Positions 16,296 to 24,073 of a stretch of 64,000 nt of DNA are shown in pieces. Positions within the stretch are counted from its first letter, which is position 1, and each line of letters begins with the position of its first letter. The notes under the pieces were generated by a model. It worked only from the letters and a program-made list of their open reading frames with translations. It did not search any database and was not told the origin of the DNA. Source of the stretch: JBASNZ01 sp049657775 (GTDB lineage Bacteria; Actinomycetota; Coriobacteriia; Anaerosomatales; Anaerosomataceae); assembly GCA_049657775.1 (NCBI GenBank), contig JBASNZ010000087.1, forward strand, positions 16,589-80,588. Direction: 5' to 3'. The position numbers were made by a program, and so were the translations under genes.

Positions 16296-17531
16296 ATGAA
16301 GCAGAAAGCAAACAAGACGCGGGCGGCGGTGATCGTGGCGGTGGCGCTCGTTGCCATCATCGGCGGTTCGACCGTCGGATACCTTCGCGCCGCGGCCGCA
16401 CCCGACGAAGCGGCGACCCCGACCGCCACGGTCGCGCTGGGGACGATCCAGTCCTCCGTACCGGCTGATGGCCGGGTCGCCGCCGAGGAGTGGGAGTTGG
16501 CGTTTGGCACCAGTGGCGCGGTCGAGACCGTGCTGGTGAGTGTGGGAGCGACCGTGACGGCCGGCGACCTGCTTGCCACGCTCGATGACACCAAGGCACT
16601 CGCTCAGGTGGCACAGGCTCAAGGCGCCCTCGACGCGGCTCGCGCCCGACTCGCAGGGCTGTATGCACAGCCCCGGGCGCAGGACGTGGCGGCGAAACAG
16701 ACGCTCGTTGATGCGGCTGAGTCAGGACTGGCGAGTGCACAAGAGGCCTACAGTCTGCTCGTTGCGGAGTCGCTCGACTCCACGGTCTCGGCGCTGGAAT
16801 TGCAGGCCAAGAAGGCCGCCGTCTCCTCGGCCGCGTCTCAGCTGTCCGTGGCCCAGGCGAACCTGTCGGTAGCCAAGGTCCCTGCGGCGAGAGCCGAGAT
16901 CGACGCTGCCCAGGCTGCCGTCGAGCAGGCTGAGGGCGGTCTCGCGGCGGCCTCGGCCGGACTGGACGATCTGAAGCTGACGGCACCCGCGAATGGCGTG
17001 GTATTGGCCGTGAACGTTCAGCCGGGTGTGACGCTTCCGACAGGGACGGGATCCGCACCCGCGCTGCTCATCGCCGACCTGGACGGCGTGTACGTGGAGG
17101 GCGCGCTCGACGAGGCGGACCTGGGTGACGTGTCCGTTGGCATGCCGGTCGAGGTTCTCGTGGACGCTCTCGACGGTCAGATCATCGAGGGCACGGTCGT
17201 CGCCGTGTCGAGCGTCGCCGAAGTCGACGGCAACGGTCTGGCGACGTTCCCGATCCGGGTGGAACTGCCCGATGCCGCGGGGCTGGGCGTTGGGATGTCG
17301 GTGCGGCTGCAAGTCGTCACCGAACGTGTCTCCGACGTGCTGGTGATCCCGACGTCGGCGGTCCGTAGGGTCGATGGCGCATCCGTGGTCGACGTGCTTT
17401 CTGACGACGGTGCCCTTGTTGCGACCACGATCGAGCTTGGCGAGACGGACGGCACGATGGTCGAGGCAAAGGGCGGACTGACCGAAGGGGACAAGGTAGC
17501 CCTGCCCACGGCAGCGTCGGTGTCGCCATGA
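16296..17531 (+). CDS. MacA-like periplasmic adaptor (HlyD/RND family)
   Basis: A 411-residue membrane-fusion protein. One N-terminal helix (about 12-30) is followed by a beta-barrel/lipoyl half (ADGRVAAEEWELAFGTSGAV), a long Ala/Gln coiled-coil hairpin (about 95-215), the second lipoyl half (LKLTAPANGVVLAVNV) and a C-terminal barrel with VPTSAVRR-type sequence (VIPTSAVRRVDG). Such adaptors in monoderms link a MacB-type transporter to the wall space. The ATG at 16296 follows GGTGGAG. Its stop overlaps the ATPase start. Confidence 0.92.
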   Translation: MKQKANKTRAAVIVAVALVAIIGGSTVGYLRAAAAPDEAATPTATVALGTIQSSVPADGRVAAEEWELAFGTSGAVETVLVSVGATVTAGDLLATLDDTKALAQVAQAQGALDAARARLAGLYAQPRAQDVAAKQTLVDAAESGLASAQEAYSLLVAESLDSTVSALELQAKKAAVSSAASQLSVAQANLSVAKVPAARAEIDAAQAAVEQAEGGLAAASAGLDDLKLTAPANGVVLAVNVQPGVTLPTGTGSAPALLIADLDGVYVEGALDEADLGDVSVGMPVEVLVDALDGQIIEGTVVAVSSVAEVDGNGLATFPIRVELPDAAGLGVGMSVRLQVVTERVSDVLVIPTSAVRRVDGASVVDVLSDDGALVATTIELGETDGTMVEAKGGLTEGDKVALPTAASVSP

Positions 17532-18199
17532 GTGAGGCAGTGATCACCCTCACGGATATCACCAAGGACTACACGCTCGCGGACATGGAGATCCCCGTGC
17601 TTCGCGGGATCGACCTCGAGGTTCGTCGCGGCGAACACGTCGCGCTTATGGGCCCGTCCGGGTCGGGCAAGTCCACGCTGATGAACCTTATCGGCCTGCT
17701 TGATGAGCCGACGTCCGGGCGCTATCTGCTCAACGACATCGACGCCTCGGAGTTGGGCGATCCAGCGCGAGCGCGCCTGCGGAACGAGGCGATCGGCTTC
17801 ATCTTCCAGACCTTCAACCTGCTGCCCAACATGGACGCACTGGCCAACGTGGCGCTCCCGCTCAGGTACGCCGGCGTGCGCGATGCCCGACAGCGCGCGG
17901 GGGAGCTTCTGGAGCGTGTGGGGATGTCCGACCGCCTCGATCACCGCCCGTCGCAGCTCTCCGGCGGTCAGCGTCAACGCGTCGCGATCGCCCGGGCGCT
18001 CGTCAACGATCCCGCGCTCATCCTGGCGGATGAACCCACGGGCAACCTCGACTCGCATACCGGCGCGGAAGTCCTGGATCTGCTCGATGAGCTGCACGAC
18101 CAGGGTCGCACGATCGTCGTGGTCACCCATGACGAGCACGTCGCAGCGCGCGCCGACCGCACGATCAGGCTGTTCGACGGCGTGGTGATACCTGCGTAG
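17528..18199 (+). CDS. MacB/LolD-type ABC transporter ATPase
   Basis: A 223-residue ATPase with Walker A GPSGSGKST (about 42), Q-loop FIFQTFNLLP, signature [16 protein letters not shown], Walker [14 protein letters not shown] and H-loop VVVTHD. All motifs are intact, unlike the homologous remnant at 6188. It is the last gene of a four-gene operon (permease, accessory protein, adaptor, ATPase), which is the usual MacAB layout with the ATPase split from the permease. Confidence 0.95.
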   Translation: MSEAVITLTDITKDYTLADMEIPVLRGIDLEVRRGEHVALMGPSGSGKSTLMNLIGLLDEPTSGRYLLNDIDASELGDPARARLRNEAIGFIFQTFNLLPNMDALANVALPLRYAGVRDARQRAGELLERVGMSDRLDHRPSQLSGGQRQRVAIARALVNDPALILADEPTGNLDSHTGAEVLDLLDELHDQGRTIVVVTHDEHVAARADRTIRLFDGVVIPA

Positions 18200-18266
18200 C
18201 GGGCCCTGCCCCCGGGCCGTCCGATGCGGTACCATGTGGCGCATCGTTTTCAAGACTGGGGGTGGC

Positions 18267-18575
18267 ATGCACGAGGCCCGCTGGCACGGCCGGGGCGGCC
18301 AGGGCGCCGTCGCGTCTTCGAAGATTCCTTGCGGAGGCGGCGTTCCGTAGCGGCTGGGTCGGCGTGACCGCTGCGCCGTCGTTCGGTGCCGAGCGCCGTG
18401 ACGCGCCGATCACCGCCTCCACGCGCATGGATCGCGAGCCGATCCGTGTCCTCTCGGGAGTCACCACGCCGGATGTGGTCGTCGTCTTAGACGACTCGCT
18501 GCTGCGTGTGGCCAACCCGGCTGCCGGCCTCAAAGACGGCGGCGTCATCATCGTCAACACGGTGCGTCAGCGGAC
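18267..18575 (+). pseudogene. porG: Pyruvate:ferredoxin oxidoreductase gamma subunit remnant
   Basis: ATG 18267 begins EARWHGRGGQGAVASSKI, the exact start of 2-oxoacid:acceptor oxidoreductase gamma subunits, but a one-base insertion near 18324 sends the frame into a stop. The next frame continues LAEAAFRSGWVGVTAAPSFG, APITASTRMD, then VVVVLDDSLLRVANP and GGVIIVNT. Homology ends there; the last half of the subunit is gone. It is the first piece of a decayed G-D-A-B operon. Confidence 0.9.
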
Positions 18576-18660
18576 ACGAGATATCGCAGTCCCGCCCGAA
18601 CATCGGTGAGGCCGGTGCGACGGGCGACTGGCGTAACGAATACCCGGTGGTAGGTGTGTC
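18576..18660 (+). pseudogene. porD: Pyruvate:ferredoxin oxidoreductase delta subunit remnant
   Basis: A short stretch reads ISQSRPNIGEAGATGDWRNE then YPVV, which is the conserved N-terminus of POR delta (ferredoxin-like) subunits. The two 4Fe-4S cysteine clusters that should follow are absent, and the sequence runs within about 35 bp into the alpha-subunit fragment. A deletion took out the rest. Confidence 0.75.
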
Positions 18661-18681
18661 CCTCCTCGGCCACTGTGCATT

Positions 18682-19344
18682 GCCAATCGCGCTATGGCCG
18701 CGCCGTGGAACGTTCTCAACGACCAGCAGGACTCCATGAGCGTCCGCGACGCCGGCTGGGTGCAGCTGTACTGCCGTGACAACCAGGAGATCCTGGACAC
18801 CACGCTCCAGGCGTACCGCATCGCCGAGCGGCTCAACGTGCCAGTGATGGTGTGCTACGACGGTTTCTTTCTCTCGCACACCGTCATGCCGGTGGACGTT
18901 CCCTCCGCCGGGGAGATCGCCGGCTTCTTGCCGCCGCGGACCGACCCGCTGCAGCTTGTGGACGTGAACGACCCTCGCAACATCGGGCCGGTAACCCTCG
19001 CCGACCCGCGCGCCGATGCCGACGGCGTCGTCCGCCCCGGCTACATGGAGTTCCGCGCGCTGCACCACGGCGCGCTCCTCGAGGGCAAGCGGCTCGCCGT
19101 CGTCTTCGATAAGGCGCTCAGCTACGGCTATGAGGGCCCCATCGCGGCTGATCTCAAGGCCGCGCTTCAGGTGGCCGAGGAGAGTCCGGCAGTCTTCGGC
19201 TGCATCTGCGGCCTCGGCGGCCGCGACGTGTCACCCGAGGACCTCGTCGCCGCGACACGCCGCGCGATCGACGGCCTGGATTCGGGGGTTCGTGACCGCG
19301 AACCCGACTGGATCAACCTGCGGCCCGAGGGAGATGCCCGATGA
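18682..19344 (+). pseudogene. porA: Pyruvate:ferredoxin oxidoreductase alpha subunit, 5'-truncated
   Basis: About 220 residues from NRAMAAPWNVLNDQQDSMS to the natural C-terminus survive, including WVQLYCRDNQEILDT, CYDGFFLSHT and the C-terminal VFGCICGLGGRDVSPEDL. The first 110-120 residues, with the TPP-proximal domain I, are missing, and no start signal is present. The stop overlaps the porB start (ATGA), which preserves the original operon coupling. Without the N-terminus and the partner subunits the product should be non-functional. Confidence 0.88.
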
Positions 19345-19623
19345 CCAAGATCACCGAGTTTCCCACCAGCGAATACGTGCTTCCCGGCAACCGTGCGGTG
19401 GACTGTGGCCTGGTCGTTCTGTACGAGGTCGAGGACGGGGTGTTTCGGTTGAACGGGACGCAGCGCATCGCTCGCGAGGGCCGGCACGCCGCTCACGCCC
19501 GTGGCTGAGTACATCGCCACCCGGGGCCGCTTCCGCGGGATGAGCGCCGAGACCGTCGCCGAGGTACAGGCGTGGGTCGACGCGCGCTGGGTAGGCTATC
19601 TGACGAGGAACGCAGGGGAGTAG
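19341..19623 (+). pseudogene. porB: Pyruvate:ferredoxin oxidoreductase beta subunit, internally deleted
   Basis: The first 20 codons (FPTSEYVLPGNRAVDCGL) match the porB N-terminus. They are joined directly to C-terminal sequence (YEVEDGVFRLNG), followed after a frameshift near 19482 by PLTPVAEYIATRGRFRGMS and VQAWVDARW to TAG 19621-19623. The central two thirds, with the TPP-binding motif and most cluster cysteines, are deleted. This completes the four-subunit wreck. Confidence 0.88.
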
Positions 19624-19651
19624 CAGGTTCAGGTTCTAGTGAGGTCCCGTT

Positions 19652-19686
19652 CAGGGCGGCCGGCGACACTTGCGCCGGCCGCCCTG
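19652..19686 (+). terminator. Terminator of the former por operon
   Basis: A perfect 14-bp stem (CAGGGCGGCCGGCG with its complement) around a 7-nt loop lies 29 bp after the last por codon. The T-tract is weak. It survives intact although the operon it served is decayed. Confidence 0.65.
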
Positions 19687-19704
19687 ACTTGTGTGCGGGC
19701 GTGC

Positions 19705-19738
19705 AGCGTCTTACTATTGCATCAATAAGTAAGACGCT
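19705..19738. promoter_or_regulatory. Operator dyad of the toxin-antitoxin pair
   Basis: A perfect 11-bp inverted repeat, AGCGTCTTACT and AGTAAGACGCT, is separated by 12 AT-rich bases and ends 23 bp before the antitoxin ATG. AbrB-type antitoxins autoregulate by binding such dyads, so it is the likely autoregulatory site. Confidence 0.6.
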
Positions 19739-19760
19739 CGCTCCCAAGGAGGTGGCCCCG

Positions 19761-20033
19761 ATGCAGGTGACGATGTCGTCGAAGGGCCAGATCGTGATTC
19801 CCGCCGAGATCCGCAAGCAGTTCGGCTTCAAGGCGGGTGACAAACTCGAGCTCATGGAGTTCGCGGGCCGGCTCTACCTTTTCCGGCTGCCTGACGATCC
19901 GATCGCAGCCGCGTGTGGGGCGTTCGCCGGTCGCGGCATGACGATGAACGACTTCGAGGACCTCAGGCGCGAGGACCTTGAGTTGGAGGAAGCCAAGTGG
20001 AAGCGATACGAGGAGTGGACGGGGAGAGGCTAG
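19761..20033 (+). CDS. AbrB/MazE-fold antitoxin
   Basis: A 90-residue protein with the swapped-hairpin AbrB DNA-binding motif at its start (VTMSSKGQIVIPAEIRKQFG, residues 3-22, then FKAGDKLELMEF). The C-terminal acidic, Glu-rich tail probably wraps the toxin. AAGGAGGTG precedes the ATG. It overlaps the PIN-domain gene by 37 bp, the standard toxin-antitoxin layout. It should repress its own promoter through the dyad upstream. Confidence 0.88.
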   Translation: MQVTMSSKGQIVIPAEIRKQFGFKAGDKLELMEFAGRLYLFRLPDDPIAAACGAFAGRGMTMNDFEDLRREDLELEEAKWKRYEEWTGRG

Positions 20034-20425
20034 TCCTCGACTCATGGGCGATCATCGCCATGCTCGGCCGCGAGCCCTGCTGGGAGACCGTTCGGGACAC
20101 GTGCTACGAGGCGAGTCGGCAGCGCAGGCTCTTACCTATGTGCGCGGTAAACTGGTGCGAAGTGCTCTACGGCGTGCCCCGCAAGGTGCGGGGCGTTGTT
20201 CCGGAGGACGTGGCCGAACTGCTCCGCGCGCTACCGATCGTGGTGGTCGATGCCACCGAGGAACTCAGCGCTCGGGCCGCACTCATCAAGTACGATCACT
20301 CGATCTCGCTTGGCGATGCATACGCGGCGGCGCTCGCGCTCGCGCTCGACGCGCCCCTGCTCACCGGTGACCCTGAGTTTGCCACGCTCGAGCCGGGACT
20401 CCGGGTGAGATGGCTGCCACGCTGA
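19997..20425 (+). CDS. PIN-domain toxin (VapC type)
   Basis: A 142-residue putative Mg-dependent ribonuclease. The PIN acidic residues are visible: Asp in VLDSWAIIA (about 15), Glu in NWCEVLYG (about 55), Asp in LGDAYAAALA (about 103) and Asp in LLTGDPEF (about 119). GTG start at 19997 with TTGGAGGAA upstream, inside the antitoxin gene. The RNA target is unknown. The cognate antitoxin is the overlapping AbrB-type gene. It could also be a solitary stabilisation module. Confidence 0.9.
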   Translation: MEAIRGVDGERLVLDSWAIIAMLGREPCWETVRDTCYEASRQRRLLPMCAVNWCEVLYGVPRKVRGVVPEDVAELLRALPIVVVDATEELSARAALIKYDHSISLGDAYAAALALALDAPLLTGDPEFATLEPGLRVRWLPR

Positions 20426-20434
20426 GCCGCTCTC

Positions 20435-20836
20435 CTACAGACTCTTGCTCCATGTCACGAACGCCATGTCCTCTTTGGCGATGTGCGTGCGCAACCACTC
20501 GGCGACGAGCGGGGTGACCTGCGCGGCAGCGACCGCTTCGCCGTTGAAGTACGCCGCCATGTTCCGCATGACGTCGCCGGTAAGGTGCTCATGCAGGCTG
20601 CGATGGGGTCCCAGTATGGGATACCCGAGGTCCTCCATGAGGTCTTCCTCGTCCCCGAAGTGCTCGGTCACGTAGTCGGTGAGGCCGTAGAGCGCATCGG
20701 CGACGGCGTCGTCATCGCCGGTCTCGTCATCGATCGCCGCTTGTGGCGCGTTTGCGAGCGCGAACAGTGCCCGATGCTGGTCATCGATCATGGGCACGCC
20801 GGTCTCGAGTGCGGGATCCCACTTGAAGTAGTCCAC
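20435..20836 (-). CDS. Bacteriohemerythrin
   Basis: A 133-residue four-helix protein with a di-iron oxygen-binding site. Ligands are seen in order: His in IDDQHRALF (about 21), His and Glu in TEHFGDEEDLM (about 57 and 61), the HRSLHEHL pair (about 77 and 81), and His and Asp in RTHIAKEDM (about 116 and 121). The start is GTG 20836. It lies 2 bp after the stop of the gene at 20839-21474 and is probably cotranscribed with it. The family role is oxygen binding or delivery and oxygen sensing in microaerobes or anaerobes. Confidence 0.94.
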   Translation of the reverse strand: MDYFKWDPALETGVPMIDDQHRALFALANAPQAAIDDETGDDDAVADALYGLTDYVTEHFGDEEDLMEDLGYPILGPHRSLHEHLTGDVMRNMAAYFNGEAVAAAQVTPLVAEWLRTHIAKEDMAFVTWSKSL

Positions 20837-20838
20837 GT

Positions 20839-21474
20839 CTACTCGGCTTCCCGTATCGGGTATGGCAGCACGAACGTGTCGGCCGGGACCTCCACGTTGA
20901 TGCGCACGTTGGAGAACATCCGCCTCGACACATCGAGTTCACCGATTGAGCCGTCATCCTCGGGCACCGCACCACGGGTGATGACTCCGATCACGGCACC
21001 CTTCTTGGCGAGGTACGTTATGTCCTCCTGGTACCAGGGGTTTGCCGAACCCTCCAGGTTCTCGGTCTCTTGGACAACGTACTTCACACGGGTGGCGCCC
21101 GACTCCTCGTCGGTCCCGTCTTCGACGGAATCGACTGGCGGCTTGTTGAACTCACGCAGGTAGAAGTCCACGCTGGCTACTGCGGGCTCGCAGTACTCGC
21201 CATCGTGCTCCACGAAGTACGCCGTTACACCGTCGGGTGAGGCTATCGAGCGGATGAGCGTATCGCCCTCGTAGAGGTCGTAGCGGAACATGCGTCCATC
21301 GACCCAGAATCCGCCGGACTGATCGTAGTTCCCGTCGGGGCTCACCGTGTGCAACTCGGAGTCTCCATACGGTTTGAGGGTTCGGCTAGTGGATAGCGTC
21401 GTACATCCAGCGTGCGACGGCACGAGCGCGACGGTCGAGCACGATGACGCCGATGCGCCGGAAGTGCTCATCAT
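20839..21474 (-). CDS. Hypothetical protein, possible lipoprotein
   Basis: About 211 residues, not recognised. The first ~30 residues contain a weak hydrophobic run ending VALVPSHAGC, suggestive of a degenerate lipobox; the rest is beta-rich with many Asp, Tyr and Val. The ATG at 21474 has AAGGGGGAG upstream. The codons further upstream, antisense to the MerR gene, are not part of it. It precedes the hemerythrin gene in the same direction and starts close to the divergent MerR promoter, which it may share. Confidence 0.6.
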   Translation of the reverse strand: MMSTSGASASSCSTVALVPSHAGCTTLSTSRTLKPYGDSELHTVSPDGNYDQSGGFWVDGRMFRYDLYEGDTLIRSIASPDGVTAYFVEHDGEYCEPAVASVDFYLREFNKPPVDSVEDGTDEESGATRVKYVVQETENLEGSANPWYQEDITYLAKKGAVIGVITRGAVPEDDGSIGELDVSRRMFSNVRINVEVPADTFVLPYPIREAE

Positions 21475-21554
21475 CACCAACTCCCCCTTGAAGTCGGGCC
21501 CCGTCCCTCTCGGCTTCATGCCCATCCGCACCACCAAGTTCGCGCGTGTGGCAT

Positions 21555-21585
21555 TTGACCCTAACGTAACGTGAGGGTTTATCCT
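21555..21585 (+). promoter_or_regulatory. MerR-type promoter with 19-bp spacer and operator dyad
   Basis: TTGACC (-35, 21555-21560) and TATCCT (-10, 21580-21585) are separated by 19 bp rather than 17. The spacer is filled by an imperfect dyad, CCTAACGT with ACGTGAGG. Long spacers with internal dyads are the hallmark of MerR-activated promoters; this one should be autoregulated by the next gene. Confidence 0.75.
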
Positions 21586-21609
21586 CGGCAGAGGAAGGAG
21601 GTGGTGGAT

Positions 21610-22368
21610 GTGCCATATACCGTCAGCGACGTAGCCCGCACCGCGAATGTCAGCGTGCGTACGCTGCACCACTACGACGAGATCGGGCTGCTTCACCCGT
21701 CGGGGCGTAGCGACGCCGGCTACCGGCTGTACACGGACGCTGACCTGGAACTGCTGCAGCAGGTGCTGTTCTTCAAGGAGCTCGGGTTCGAGTTGGGCGG
21801 CATCCGCGACCTCATCAACAGTCCAGGATACGAGCGCGGCGAGACGCTTGCCGCGCAACGGGAGTGGCTTGCCGAGAAACGCGACCATCTCGACGGCATG
21901 ATCGCCTCGGTCGACAAGGCGCTGGCCGCGATCCAGGAAGGGATACAGATGACCAAGGAAGAGATGTTCGAGGTGTGGGGCGACTTCGACCCCGCCCAGT
22001 ACGAAGCGGAAGTGAAGGAGCGCTGGGGTGAGACCGACGCATACAAACAGTCGGCTCGTCGCACCAAGAGCTACACCAAGGAGGATTGGAAGCGCATCAA
22101 CGCAGAAGGCGCCGTGGTGTACGAGAAGCTTACGCAGGCGTTCGACGAGGGCCTGCCGGCCGATTCGGACCTCGCCCAGGAGGCCGTCCAGGCGTGGTGG
22201 GACCAGATCGACAAGAACTTCTACACGATGTCGCTCGAGATCCTGAGCGGTCTCGGCGAGATGTACGTGCTCGAACCTCGATTCGCCAAGCACTACGAGG
22301 ACATTCGCCAAGGGCTTGCGGTGTACTGGCGCGACGCGATCCGGGCGTATGCGGCGGCACGGCAGTAA
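21610..22368 (+). CDS. MerR-family activator with TipAS ligand domain
   Basis: A 252-residue TipA-like regulator. Residues 2-70 form the MerR winged helix (YTVSDVARTANVSVRTLHHY, DEIGLLHPSGRSDAGYRLY), followed by a coiled-coil dimer helix (about 80-115) and a C-terminal TipAS domain (about 125-250), a globin-like pocket that traps thiopeptides and related compounds. The GTG start at 21610 is placed 5-9 bases after AAGGAGGTGG. The 19-bp-spacer promoter just upstream indicates self-activation. Possible targets are itself and the neighbouring genes. Confidence 0.93.
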   Translation: MPYTVSDVARTANVSVRTLHHYDEIGLLHPSGRSDAGYRLYTDADLELLQQVLFFKELGFELGGIRDLINSPGYERGETLAAQREWLAEKRDHLDGMIASVDKALAAIQEGIQMTKEEMFEVWGDFDPAQYEAEVKERWGETDAYKQSARRTKSYTKEDWKRINAEGAVVYEKLTQAFDEGLPADSDLAQEAVQAWWDQIDKNFYTMSLEILSGLGEMYVLEPRFAKHYEDIRQGLAVYWRDAIRAYAAARQ

Positions 22369-22391
22369 CCGTCCGTCGCCTCGACCTTCAT

Positions 22392-22423
22392 GTAGCAGCG
22401 CGACCTCACGGTTGCGCTGCTAC
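22392..22423 (+). terminator. Terminator after the MerR gene
   Basis: A 14-bp stem (GTAGCAGCGCGACC with GGTTGCGCTGCTAC, one G-U pair) and a TCAC tetraloop lie 24 bp after the stop. There is no T-tract. Confidence 0.6.
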
Positions 22424-22453
22424 ACTCGTATGCACCCGGAAAAGGAGGCACGT

Positions 22454-22639
22454 GTGCCTATCGTTCACGTCCACATGTATGAAGGTCGCACCGTGGAGCA
22501 GAAGCGCGAGATGGTGAAGCGCGTGACCGAGGCTCTCGTTGAGACCGTTGACGCCAAGCCCGAGTCGGTTCACATCGTCATCTCGGACATGGCGAGACAC
22601 GACTACGGCGACGGCGGCGTTCTCGGCATCGACGCATAG
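22454..22639 (+). CDS. 4-oxalocrotonate tautomerase family protein
   Basis: A 61-residue member of the tautomerase superfamily. After removal of the initiator residue the chain begins PIVHVHMYEGRTVEQK, with the catalytic Pro-1, and Arg residues at about 11 and 39 positions match the family pattern. Start GTG 22454 with AAAGGAGG six bases upstream; this start is required to give Pro-1. Its length is typical of the hexameric 4-OT type. It is followed after 12 bp by a peptidase gene. The substrate is unknown. Confidence 0.92.
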   Translation: MPIVHVHMYEGRTVEQKREMVKRVTEALVETVDAKPESVHIVISDMARHDYGDGGVLGIDA

Positions 22640-22651
22640 GAGGCGCTCCAC

Positions 22652-24013
22652 ATGGATTCTTCCGAGAACATCCGCGCGTCCGTGAGCGCGGGTATGCCTC
22701 GCCTGATCGAGGATCTGCGCGCACTCGTGGCGATCCCGTCGATCGACTTCCCCGGCTGCGAACGCGGGCCCGTGCTCGAAGCCGCCGAGGCGACCGCGGA
22801 CCTCGTGCGCGAGGCCGGCTGCCACGTTCGCATGCTCGAGCTGCCCGAGGGACCTCCCGCCGTCTTCGGCGAGATCCCCGCGCCTCACGGCAAACCGACG
22901 GTGCTGCTGTATGCCCACTACGACATCCAGCCGCCAGGTGATGAGTCGGCGTGGCTCTCCGATCCGTACAACCTGACCGAGCGCGACGGACGCTTGTACG
23001 GTCGCGGATCGGCCGACAACAAGGCTGGTATCGTTATGCATCTGGCGGCGCTCCGCGCGTTCGGCGGGAAGCCACCGGTCGGCATCAAAGTGCTGATCGA
23101 AGGCGAGGAGGAGACCGGCCGCAGCGATCTGGAGGAGTACGTTGTCGCGCACTCCGATCTGTTTGCGGCCGATGTGGTGGTGGTCGCGGACATGGGCAAC
23201 TGGCGCGTGGGGGAACCCACGCTCACGACGTCGCTTCGCGGCGTCACCGACGCGGTCATCGAGGTCCGCACGCTCAAGTCCCCGGTGCACAGCGGCGCGT
23301 ACGGCGGTCCCATCCCCGACGCGCTGATGACGCTCATCCGAGTGCTCGGCACGCTCACCGACGACGAAGCGAACGTCACCATCGACGGTCTCGTCGGCAC
23401 CCCGTGGACCGGCTACGAGCCTGCCGAGGAGGACATCCGCCGCGAGGCGGGCGTGCTTGACGGTGTCGAGTTCGTTGGCGCGGGCGGACTCGGTGAGCGA
23501 TTGTGGGCGAAACCCTCGGTCAACGTCATCGGAATCGACGCTCCTGTGGTCGACGGCTCCCGCAATGCGCTCGTGCACCAGGCCCGCGCCCGCGTGAGCC
23601 TACGTGTCCCGCCGGGCGAGGACCCACGCCGCGCTCGCGACCTGCTGGTGCGTCACCTGGAGAAGTCGGTTCCGTGGGGCGCACGCGTGACGGTGACACC
23701 GGGAGCGGCGGGTCCGGGCTTTGCCGCCGACGACAGCGGTCCCGTGTACGGCTTCGCGCGCGAAGCTCTGTCATCGGCATACGGCAAGCCGGCGGTCGCG
23801 ATGGGCTCCGGCGGGTCGATTCCGCTGGTGAGCGCGTTTGCGGCGGCCATGCCGGACGCCGAGATCGTCCTGTGGGGGGCCGAGGATGGCGCGTGCGCGA
23901 TACACGCGCCCAACGAGAGCGTGGATGCCGGCGAGCTGGAGGCCGCGGCCTTGGCCGAGGCGCTTATGCTCCACAGTCTGGGCAGCCAAGACGCGCCGCC
24001 GACGCATCTCTGA
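22652..24013 (+). CDS. M20-family metallodipeptidase
   Basis: A 453-residue zinc dipeptidase of the PepV/CNDP-like M20 group. Metal and catalytic residues are visible: LLYAHYDIQPPGD (His about 90, Asp about 92), GRGSADNKAG (bridging Asp), LIEGEEETGRSD (catalytic Glu and metal Glu), VVVADMGNW and, near the end, GSGGSIPLV. The dimerisation domain lies at about 200-330 (SPVHSGAYGG). No signal peptide, so it is cytoplasmic. It is likely cotranscribed with the tautomerase gene. Confidence 0.94.
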   Translation: MDSSENIRASVSAGMPRLIEDLRALVAIPSIDFPGCERGPVLEAAEATADLVREAGCHVRMLELPEGPPAVFGEIPAPHGKPTVLLYAHYDIQPPGDESAWLSDPYNLTERDGRLYGRGSADNKAGIVMHLAALRAFGGKPPVGIKVLIEGEEETGRSDLEEYVVAHSDLFAADVVVVADMGNWRVGEPTLTTSLRGVTDAVIEVRTLKSPVHSGAYGGPIPDALMTLIRVLGTLTDDEANVTIDGLVGTPWTGYEPAEEDIRREAGVLDGVEFVGAGGLGERLWAKPSVNVIGIDAPVVDGSRNALVHQARARVSLRVPPGEDPRRARDLLVRHLEKSVPWGARVTVTPGAAGPGFAADDSGPVYGFAREALSSAYGKPAVAMGSGGSIPLVSAFAAAMPDAEIVLWGAEDGACAIHAPNESVDAGELEAAALAEALMLHSLGSQDAPPTHL

Positions 24014-24073
24014 CAGGAAGGCTGGGTAGAGTCTCCCACGTAAGGATCCGAGTTTTCCCGAGGAGCTGATCTC

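Noticed and set aside
13449..19623. Frameshifts as mere sequencing error
   Set aside because: Several large in-frame deletions accompany the indels and the neighbouring genes are intact, so real decay is the simpler explanation, though reads should confirm it.
21475..22311. N-terminal extension of the hypothetical protein at 20839 into the MerR region
   Set aside because: The extra residues are antisense to the MerR gene and cross its promoter; the start at 21474 has a good ribosome-binding site.
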